Shown: positions 6,792-11,844 of the stretch, one piece after another
Position numbering within the stretch: position 1 is the stretch's first letter
Layout: each line of letters starts with the position of its first letter
Origin: AC-37 sp035275105
GTDB lineage: Bacteria > Actinomycetota > Thermoleophilia > Solirubrobacterales > Thermoleophilaceae
Direction: 5' to 3'
Length of the DNA: 11,844 bases
NCBI GenBank assembly: GCA_035275105.1
Contig: DATENL010000370.1
Location: forward strand, 1 to 11,844
Made by a program: the position numbers and the translations under genes
The notes under the pieces: model-generated
Databases searched by the model: none
What the model saw: only the letters and a program-made list of their open reading frames with translations
Told to the model about the DNA's origin: nothing

Positions 6792-8723
6792 TTGAGAAAG
6801 CAAGTGCTCGTCACGGTCGACCGTGGCGAAACAAGGGTCGCCATCCTCGAGGCGGAGGGAAAGCCCTCCGGTAAGGAGGACGGCGCAGCAGCGAGCGGCC
6901 GGAGAGGCCGCGGAAGGGGCTCTCGTAAGGGCGCCGTGCCTCAGGGCTGGCGCGTCGGTGAGCTGTACATAGAGCGGCGCTGGAGCCGCTCGATCGTCGG
7001 GAACATCTACAAGGGCCGGGTGGACAACGTGCTGCCCGGGCTCGAGGCGGCTTTCGTCGACATCGGCATCGACAAGAACGGCTTCCTGCACGTGGACGAC
7101 ATCGTCATGCCGGGCGTGGAGGTCCAGCGCCGCGGCCGGGTGGGCGGCAAGGGGCAGCGCATCGCCCAGCTGCTCAAGCCGGGGCAGGAGATCATCGTCC
7201 AGGTCGTCAAGGACCCGCTGAAGACGAAGGGCGCGCGGCTGTCGATGCAGCTCTCGATCGCGGGGCGCTACCTCGTGTACGTGCCCCAGGGCGAGGGCGT
7301 CGGCGTCTCGCGGCGGCTGCCGGACAACGAGCGCGACAAGCTCCGCAAGCGGGCCGCGAAGCTCGACCTGAAGGGCGGCGGAGCGATCATCCGCACCGCG
7401 GCCCAGGGGGCCTCGCGCGAGGACTTCGAGCGCGAGATCAAGTACCTGCACAAGCTCCACGAGCTGCTCCAGAAGCGCGCCGAGGAGGCGACTGCTCCGG
7501 CGCTCGTCTTCCAGGAGGCCGACCTCTCCGTTCGCGTGGTGCGCGACATCTTCTCGGCGGAGTTCGAGCGGGCGATCGTCGACGACGAGAAGCAGCACCA
7601 GCGGCTCACCTCGTTCTTCACCCGCACGGCGCCCGAGCTCGTGGAGCGCGTCGAGCTCTACAAGGACGAGGAGCCGCTGTTCGAGCGCTACGGCGTGGAC
7701 GACGTGATCCAGTCGACGCTCAACCGGCGCGTCGACCTGCCGTCGGGCGGCTACCTGATGATCGACTACGCCGAGGCGATGACGGTGATCGACGTGAACT
7801 CGGGGTCGTTCACCGGGCGCGGGAAGGGCGCGCGGCTCGAGGACACGATCTCGAAGACCAACCTGGAGGCCGCCGAGGAAACGGTTCGCCAGCTTCGGCT
7901 GCGCGACATCGGCGGGATCATCGTCATCGACTTCATCGACATGGCCCGCGCCCGCAACCGCGATGCGGTGCTCAAGACGCTGCGGAAGATGCTCGACGAG
8001 GACCGCACCAAGACCTACGTGATGGAGATCTCGCCGCTCGGGCTGGTCGAGATGACGCGCCAGAACGTGACCGACGGCGTGCGCGAGATCCTCACCACCA
8101 CGTGTCCGACGTGCGACGGCGAGGGCGTGGTCCTCTCGGAGGAGACGGTGGCGATCGAGGTCGAGCGCAAGCTGCGCGACCTGGTGGCCGAGAAGCCGAA
8201 GCCGGAGGCGTTCCTGATCCAGGTGCACCCGGCGGTCTCGAACGTGCTGCTCAACGGGCCGGGCCGGCCCGTGCTCGAGCTCGAGAAGGAGCTCGGCCGG
8301 CACTTCCACTTCGAGGGCTCGGACGCGCTGCCGATCGACTACTTCGCGGTGGCCATGGAGGGCTCGAGCACCGAGGTCGAGGAGCGCGCGCTCCCGTTCC
8401 GCGAGGGCGAGGAGGTGCACGTGACGATCGAGGAGCCGCACATGTACGAGGAGGACGACGCGGTGGCCAAGGTCGACGGCTACGTGATCTCGGTCGCCGG
8501 CGCCGGGTCCCTGATCGGCGAGAAGCGCCTCGTGCGGATCGACTCCGTCAGTCGCTCGGCGGCGACGGCGTCGCTGGTGGACGGCCAGCCGCCGCCGAAG
8601 TCGGACGGCGCCGGGGCGGACGGCGACTCCGACGGGGACGAGTCCGGCCCGCGCCGCAGGCGGGGTCGCCGCGGCGGGCGCGGCAGGCGCCGGGCGCCGG
8701 CGCAGGCGGAGTCGGGGGAGTAG
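6792..8723 (+). CDS. rng: Ribonuclease E/G family endoribonuclease with C-terminal TRAM-like domain
   Basis: Mg-dependent endoribonuclease that cuts AU-rich single-stranded RNA in mRNA decay and rRNA/tRNA maturation. Order of parts: N-terminal RNase H-like strand (MRKQVLVTVDRGETRVA); a basic Gly/Arg/Ser insertion at about 24-50; S1 RNA-binding domain from about 68 (GNIYKGRV, FVDIGIDKNGFLHVDD); 5'-sensor; and a DNase I-like catalytic region with Asp334 (VIDVNSG) and Asp380 (IVIDFIDM). The Zn-link is C438-P-T-C441 and the RNase G-type small domain follows. Residues about 534-598 (from FREGEEVHVTIEE through AVAKVDGYVISV to ATASLVD) read as a TRAM-like RNA-binding beta-barrel. The end is acidic, then Arg/Gly-rich (about 610-643). 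The gene starts nine bases after rodA. Either rng or rne could be used as the name; catalytic-core size favours rng. Confidence 0.94.
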   Translation: MRKQVLVTVDRGETRVAILEAEGKPSGKEDGAAASGRRGRGRGSRKGAVPQGWRVGELYIERRWSRSIVGNIYKGRVDNVLPGLEAAFVDIGIDKNGFLHVDDIVMPGVEVQRRGRVGGKGQRIAQLLKPGQEIIVQVVKDPLKTKGARLSMQLSIAGRYLVYVPQGEGVGVSRRLPDNERDKLRKRAAKLDLKGGGAIIRTAAQGASREDFEREIKYLHKLHELLQKRAEEATAPALVFQEADLSVRVVRDIFSAEFERAIVDDEKQHQRLTSFFTRTAPELVERVELYKDEEPLFERYGVDDVIQSTLNRRVDLPSGGYLMIDYAEAMTVIDVNSGSFTGRGKGARLEDTISKTNLEAAEETVRQLRLRDIGGIIVIDFIDMARARNRDAVLKTLRKMLDEDRTKTYVMEISPLGLVEMTRQNVTDGVREILTTTCPTCDGEGVVLSEETVAIEVERKLRDLVAEKPKPEAFLIQVHPAVSNVLLNGPGRPVLELEKELGRHFHFEGSDALPIDYFAVAMEGSSTEVEERALPFREGEEVHVTIEEPHMYEEDDAVAKVDGYVISVAGAGSLIGEKRLVRIDSVSRSAATASLVDGQPPPKSDGAGADGDSDGDESGPRRRRGRRGGRGRRRAPAQAESGE

Positions 8724-8738
8724 GGCCAAAACGGAGAC

Positions 8739-8754
8739 GGGTTCGCCCGAACCC
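8739..8754 (+). terminator. Possible terminator hairpin after the RNase E/G gene
   Basis: GGGTTC and GAACCC form a perfect six-base stem around GCCC, with an extra G-C closing inside the loop. It lies 16 bases after the RNase stop. There is no T-run after it, so it is not a classical intrinsic terminator. GC-rich actinobacteria often use U-less hairpins or Rho, so a 3'-end role is plausible but unproven. Confidence 0.4.
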
Positions 8755-8772
8755 CCCACGACTGCGCTCAAA

Positions 8773-8786
8773 CCCCCGGCCGGGGG
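8773..8786. repeat. Perfect 14-base GC palindrome in the intergenic region
   Basis: CCCCCGGCCGGGGG is its own reverse complement and follows the hairpin at 8739-8754 by 18 bases. It could act as a second, tandem terminator hairpin with a minimal loop or as a symmetrical protein-binding site. It lies immediately before TTGAAC (8788-8793), the possible -35 of the hydrolase promoter, so a binding protein here could influence that promoter. Confidence 0.4.
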
Positions 8787-8787
8787 A

Positions 8788-8816
8788 TTGAACTTCGCCG
8801 GCTGAGGACGGATCCT
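8788..8816 (+). promoter_or_regulatory. Candidate promoter giving a leaderless hydrolase message
   Basis: TTGAAC (8788-8793) matches five of six bases of the -35 consensus. With a 17-base spacer the -10 position holds GATCCT (8811-8816), a weak match at the key A2 and T6. A start point six to seven bases downstream would fall on about 8823, exactly the first base of the GTG start codon. That would explain why the hydrolase has no Shine-Dalgarno at useful spacing. Leaderless messages are common in actinobacteria. The weak -10 limits confidence. Confidence 0.3.
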
Positions 8817-8822
8817 CCAGGG

Positions 8823-9860
8823 GTGCGCGGCAGGGGGGTGGCTGTAGGCGTCGCGCTTGTCGCGGGGGCGCTCGCCCTCGCGGGTGGCGCTCGCGCCGAC
8901 GACGTCGTCGACGTCCCGCTGTCCTTCCGGGTCGCGAACGTCAACCGGACTCCCGACCCGTGCACCAGCGACGGCGTGTCGTACACGCTGCGCGGGCATC
9001 TGACGGCGCCGCGTCCCCTGCTGGTCGCGCCGCGGTCGCCGCCGGTCACGCTCTACCTGCACGGCAGCATCCTCGGGGAGGCGGCCTGGCGCTTCCGGGC
9101 CGCGCCCGGCTACGACACGACGCGCGAGCTCGCGCGAGCGGGCCACGTGTCGGTGACGATCGACCAGCTCGGATACGGGTCGAGCGACGCGCCGCAGGGG
9201 ATGTCGCTCTGCGGCGGCTCGATGGCCGACATGGCTCACCAGGTCGTCGGGCAGCTGCGTGAGGGCACCTACGGAGCCGGGTCCTGGCAGCCGCGCCCGT
9301 TCGGACGCGTGGCGCTCTTCGGGTTCTCGTTCGGCGGGCACGTCGCGGAGACGGAGGCGTATTCCTTCGGCGACGTCGACGCGCTGGGGATCGAGAGCTG
9401 GTCGGACCACGTGGGCGCCACGTTCGCCGCGGCGGTGACTCCCGGCACCGAGGAGTGCGCGAGCGGGCAGGAGAAGACGCCGGCTGGCGCGCCGTTCTAC
9501 CGCTACCACTTCCTGAGAGCCGACGAGGGGGTGATGCTCGCGGACGCCGACCCGCTCGTCGCCGCCGCGCTGTACCGGGCGCACGAGCGCGACCCGTGCG
9601 GGATCCACGCGTCGTTCTCGCAGATCGAGCGCAACCCGGAGTTCGCGCCGCTCGTCAGGGCGCCGGTCCTGCTCGTGTACGGCACGCGCGACGCGCTCTT
9701 CGCGCACGCGGACGCGGACGCGCAGGCGGCCGACTTCACGGGGGCGGACGACCTGACGCTGCGGTTCGTCGAGGGTGGAGGCCACTTCCTCGCCCTGGAG
9801 CGCGAGGCGCCCGCCTTCAGGGCGGTGCTCGAGCGGTGGCTCGCAGAGCACGGCCTCTGA
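8823..9860 (+). CDS. Predicted secreted alpha/beta-fold hydrolase
   Basis: The 345 residues form a serine hydrolase of the alpha/beta fold; the substrate cannot be told from sequence. The N terminus looks like a Sec signal peptide, with a basic MRGRG, a hydrophobic stretch at about 6-21 and likely cleavage after ARA (residue 25). Catalytic residues in the expected order are nucleophile Ser169 in GFSFGG, Asp290 in YGTRDALF and His321 in GGGHFLALE. LYLHGS near 78-83 fits the oxyanion-hole HG motif. Four Cys (47, 130, 212, 259) could form two disulfides in an exported protein. GTG 8823 keeps the basic signal n-region; in-frame GTG 8838 would lose it. The gene stands apart, between two hairpins and the next promoter, and is probably its own transcription unit. 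Esterase, lipase and epoxide hydrolase-like activities are all possible. Confidence 0.85.
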   Translation: MRGRGVAVGVALVAGALALAGGARADDVVDVPLSFRVANVNRTPDPCTSDGVSYTLRGHLTAPRPLLVAPRSPPVTLYLHGSILGEAAWRFRAAPGYDTTRELARAGHVSVTIDQLGYGSSDAPQGMSLCGGSMADMAHQVVGQLREGTYGAGSWQPRPFGRVALFGFSFGGHVAETEAYSFGDVDALGIESWSDHVGATFAAAVTPGTEECASGQEKTPAGAPFYRYHFLRADEGVMLADADPLVAAALYRAHERDPCGIHASFSQIERNPEFAPLVRAPVLLVYGTRDALFAHADADAQAADFTGADDLTLRFVEGGGHFLALEREAPAFRAVLERWLAEHGL

Positions 9861-9867
9861 CGGCCGG

Positions 9868-9881
9868 TTCGTAAGGACGAA
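9868..9881 (+). terminator. Small hairpin between the hydrolase and the next promoter
   Basis: TTCGT-AAGG-ACGAA forms a five-base stem with a four-base loop just after the hydrolase stop and five bases before the next -35 box. It could be a weak terminator or chance: no T-run follows and the stem is short. Confidence 0.2.
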
Positions 9882-9885
9882 GCGC

Positions 9886-9915
9886 TTGACTTAGTTGGCG
9901 TATTCGCCTTAGTGT
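9886..9915 (+). promoter_or_regulatory. Sigma70-type promoter with dyad in the spacer, driving the Trypco1-CHAT unit
   Basis: TTGACT (9886-9891) and TAGTGT (9910-9915) are separated by 18 bases. This is the best promoter match in the window and it sits in a locally AT-rich patch. The spacer contains the dyad GGCG-TATT-CGCC (9897-9908). CTTAGT occurs twice (9890-9895 and 9908-9913), exactly 18 bases apart, overlapping the -35 edge and the -10. Such symmetry between the boxes is where repressors or MerR-type regulators bind, so this may be a regulated promoter. Transcription from about 9922 would leave a leader of about 32 bases before GTG 9954. Confidence 0.6.
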
Positions 9916-9941
9916 TCACCTGAGCGAAGGCAGGAACCTGT

Positions 9942-9946
9942 GAGGA
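9942..9946 (+). promoter_or_regulatory. Ribosome binding site of the Trypco1 gene
   Basis: GAGGA lies seven bases before GTG 9954, an ideal distance, and supports that start over the in-frame ATG at 9966. Confidence 0.65.
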
Positions 9947-9953
9947 CGACGGC

Positions 9954-10289
9954 GTGACGCGGTTCATGGAGGTGCCCACCGCGTCGGGTGGGACCGTGAC
10001 CATCGAGGTCGAGGAGGCGGCCGGCGGTCGCACGATGCGCGGCAGCGCGGCGCCGGACCTGATCGAGCGGAGCGCCCACACGCTCCAGGAGAGCCTCGGC
10101 GGCGTCGCGAGCGCGCTGCGCGACATCGTGGACGAGCTGCACGGCTCGGCCGAGGTCAGGGCGATCGACCTGGAGCTCGGCCTGTCGCTGAGCGGGGAGG
10201 CGGGGTTCGTGGTGGCGAAGGGCGCCGCGGAGGCGAACTTCCGCGTGGTCGTCCACTGGGAACGGCCCGCCGACGAGCCGGGCGCGTGA
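9954..10289 (+). CDS. Trypco1 (trypsin-co-occurring domain 1, CU044_2847-like) protein
   Basis: Small protein of 111 residues dominated by one domain. A beta-hairpin start (VTIEVEEA, about 15-22) leads to a helical middle with IERSAHTLQESL and ALRDIVDEL. The diagnostic C-terminal pattern at about 72-102 follows: an I-x-LELGLSLS strand, then GEAGFVVAKG, then AEANFRVVVHW. This ELG-x-L-S-x-EAG-x3-AK-x3-E-A-x-F layout is what I recognise as Trypco1. The domain has no known catalytic residues. In genome surveys it sits beside trypsin-like, caspase/CHAT and other effectors of predicted bacterial conflict systems, where it is thought to be an adaptor or regulator. The stop overlaps the CHAT start by four bases (GTGA), so the two proteins are probably made in a fixed ratio and may bind each other. 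Membership is by pattern recognition, not alignment. Confidence 0.75.
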   Translation: MTRFMEVPTASGGTVTIEVEEAAGGRTMRGSAAPDLIERSAHTLQESLGGVASALRDIVDELHGSAEVRAIDLELGLSLSGEAGFVVAKGAAEANFRVVVHWERPADEPGA

Positions 10290-11844
10290 TCGAGTACCGC
10301 ACACTCAACGTCCGCGTCGAGGCGCTGCACGAGCACACCTACGAGGTGATCGTCCAGGGGCCCGGCGGCGACGGGCGCGCTCACTTCGAGGTGCCGGCCG
10401 ACATGCCCGACCTCGACGCCGTGGCGAGCGCCGTCAGCCGCCCGCGCGCGGCGCGCCGCCGGATCGAGACCGACGAGTCCGCGCTGGCCCGCGAGTTCGG
10501 GCGCCGCCTGTTCGACCTCGTCTTCCAGGGGACCGCGCGCGACGTCATGCGGATGTCGCTCTCCGAGGCACGGAGCGAGGACCATGGGCTGCGACTGATG
10601 CTCGAGCTCGAGGGCGCGCCGAAGCTCCGAAACGTGCCGTGGGAGCTGCTCTGGGACCGGCCCAAGTTCGTCTCCACGTCCGCCTACACGCCGGTCGTCC
10701 GCTACGTGGACCTGCCGGTGCGGCCGCGGCCGCTCCAGGTCGAGCCGCCGCTTCGCGTGCTGGGCATGGTCAGCAGCCCCGGCGACGTCAGGAGCCTCGA
10801 CACCGGCGCCGAGCGCGAGCACCTCACGAGGGCGTGCGGAGAGCTCGACCGCGAGAACCTGCTCGAGATCGACTGGGTCGAGGAGGCGACGCTGCGGGGG
10901 CTGCTCGAGCGGCTGAACAGCGGCCGGTACCACGTCTTCCACTTCGTCGGCCACGGCGACTTCGACGAGGCGTCCGACGACGGCGTGCTCCTGTTCGAGG
11001 GAGCGGCGGGCCGCAGCCACCGCGTGACCGGAACCGAGCTGGGGACGATCCTGTCGGACCACCACACGCTGCGGCTCGCCGTGATCAACGCCTGCGAGGG
11101 GGCGCGCGTGGCGGACGAATGGGGCGGCATCGCGGGCAGCCTCATGCAGTACGGGCTGCCGGCGGTGATCGCGATGCAGTTCGAGATATCCGACGACGCC
11201 GCGCTCAGCTTCGCGCGCTGCTTCTACACCTCGGTCGCCCGCAGCCACCCCGTGGACGAGGCGCTGGCCGATGCACGGCGCGGGATGTTCGCCGACGGCT
11301 ACGGCCTCGAGTGGGCCACGCCGGTCATGTTCACGAGCGTCAGCGACTGCCGGCTGTTCGACGTCCGCTGGGAGAAGGTCCGCGCCGCGGGCTCGCGGCT
11401 CGCGCTGACCCTCGAGCTCGACTCGGCCTCCGTGCCCGGTGAGGTCACCTGGCGGCTGGGGCTCGAGAACGACGGCGAGCTCGAGCTGCGCGAGCTCCAG
11501 CCGCTCGCGCGCGACGGGAGTCCGCTGTCGGAGCCGTTCGCGCTCGCCTCGGGCGAGCAGCGGACGCTGAGCTGGGTCGCACCGTTCGAGGCCGACTCCG
11601 ACGCCGTCGTCACCGTGGCGGGGATCGACGAGGAGGGGCGGATCGTGAGCGAGCGCGCGACCGCGGCCGTGAAGCTGTCGGAGTCGGGGGCGTTCGTGAA
11701 GCCCGCGCCGCAGGTCGTGCGGGAGCGCGAGAGCGGAGAGCACGCGTCGGTGGCGCCGCCCGCGCCTCCGGACTCCGAGGCGGCGCCCGCTACCGAGCCG
11801 CCCGCCGAAGGGTCGCCCGCCGCCGGCCGGCCGCTGCCCGAGCC
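10286..11844 (+). CDS. CHAT-domain (caspase-like) protease, 3' end outside the window
   Basis: Open from GTG 10286 to the window edge without a stop (519 codons visible). The CHAT fold is a caspase-related cysteine peptidase used in bacterial defence and cell-death systems. Residues about 15-150 hold the N-terminal half, including GLRLMLEL and the family hallmark PWELLW (118-123). Then come LRVLGMVSSPGD, the catalytic His223 in VFHFVGHGDF, and catalytic Cys270 in VINACEGA. AGSLMQYGLPAVIAMQF and a final ATPVMFTS near 350 complete the domain. Residues 372-464 are beta-rich with the look of an Ig/CARDB-type domain (LENDGELEL, then ALASGEQRTLSW). From about 465 the chain is a Pro/Ala/Glu-rich linker still running at the edge. 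No signal peptide is visible, so it is probably cytosolic. The intact dyad argues for an active protease. Its partner is the Trypco1 protein, and its trigger and substrate are not visible here. Confidence 0.88.
   Translation, partial: MIEYRTLNVRVEALHEHTYEVIVQGPGGDGRAHFEVPADMPDLDAVASAVSRPRAARRRIETDESALAREFGRRLFDLVFQGTARDVMRMSLSEARSEDHGLRLMLELEGAPKLRNVPWELLWDRPKFVSTSAYTPVVRYVDLPVRPRPLQVEPPLRVLGMVSSPGDVRSLDTGAEREHLTRACGELDRENLLEIDWVEEATLRGLLERLNSGRYHVFHFVGHGDFDEASDDGVLLFEGAAGRSHRVTGTELGTILSDHHTLRLAVINACEGARVADEWGGIAGSLMQYGLPAVIAMQFEISDDAALSFARCFYTSVARSHPVDEALADARRGMFADGYGLEWATPVMFTSVSDCRLFDVRWEKVRAAGSRLALTLELDSASVPGEVTWRLGLENDGELELRELQPLARDGSPLSEPFALASGEQRTLSWVAPFEADSDAVVTVAGIDEEGRIVSERATAAVKLSESGAFVKPAPQVVRERESGEHASVAPPAPPDSEAAPATEPPAEGSPAAGRPLPE

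Noticed and set aside
8629..8723. Arg/Gly-rich end of the RNase gene as a frameshift artefact
   Set aside because: The frame is continuous to TAG 8721-8723, and basic Arg-rich tails are typical of RNase E-type proteins, so it is a real C terminus.
6771..9851. A 1026-codon open frame on the - strand, and other long - strand frames (885-2312, 4611-6431, 9503-11743)
   Set aside because: They lie opposite well-identified genes, are rich in Arg, Asp, His and Leu from reversed GC-rich codons, and show no domain motifs. Long antisense frames are expected at this GC content.
10639..11442. An Arg/Gly/Ala-rich + strand frame of 267 codons inside the CHAT gene
   Set aside because: It is the +1/+2 shadow of the CHAT frame, which itself carries PWELLW, the His and Cys motifs and is unbroken from 10286.

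Overview
The window is a very GC-rich bacterial segment, and every supported gene lies on the + strand. Base composition, frequent GTG starts, and a nucleotide-metabolism / mreBCD / mrdA / rodA / RNase E-G gene order suggest a rod-shaped high-GC actinobacterium. Within that group, Thermoleophilia/Solirubrobacterales is my best guess from gene order and style. It is not proven by any marker in the window.

Region 1 (1-1011) is a tightly packed housekeeping run. It holds the probable last codons of an upstream gene, then ndk (nucleoside diphosphate kinase), overlapped by one base by a Maf-type nucleotide pyrophosphatase. Region 2 (1012-6782) follows a 131-base gap with a candidate -10 box. It is a complete elongasome operon, mreB-mreC-mreD-mrdA(PBP2)-rodA, with spacings from a 4-base overlap to 25 bases. 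MreB filaments, the MreC/MreD linkers, the RodA glycosyltransferase and the PBP2 transpeptidase together build the lateral cell wall. Region 3 (6783-8822) is an RNase E/G gene with a TTG start, nine bases after rodA. It carries an unusual basic insertion near the N terminus and what reads as a C-terminal TRAM-like domain, and it is followed by two GC hairpins.

Region 4 (8823-11844) departs from the housekeeping order. In many actinobacteria rplU-rpmA-obg would be expected after the RNase gene. Here there is first a predicted secreted alpha/beta hydrolase, possibly leaderless. Next comes a well-formed sigma70-type promoter with a dyad in its spacer. This drives a two-gene unit: a small Trypco1 (trypsin-co-occurring domain 1, CU044_2847-like) protein, overlapping by GTGA a CHAT-domain caspase-like protease that runs off the window. 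The CHAT protein has its His/Cys dyad (H223/C270), followed by a beta-rich Ig/CARDB-like domain and a Pro/Ala/Glu-rich tail.

The Trypco1-CHAT pair is the most interesting part. Both families belong to the protease-centred conflict/signalling systems predicted in actinobacteria and other multicellular or complex bacteria, and this arrangement may be a little-described variant. Its remaining components would lie downstream, outside the window. No tRNA, rRNA, CRISPR array or insertion sequence was seen, and no gap between genes exceeds 131 bases.
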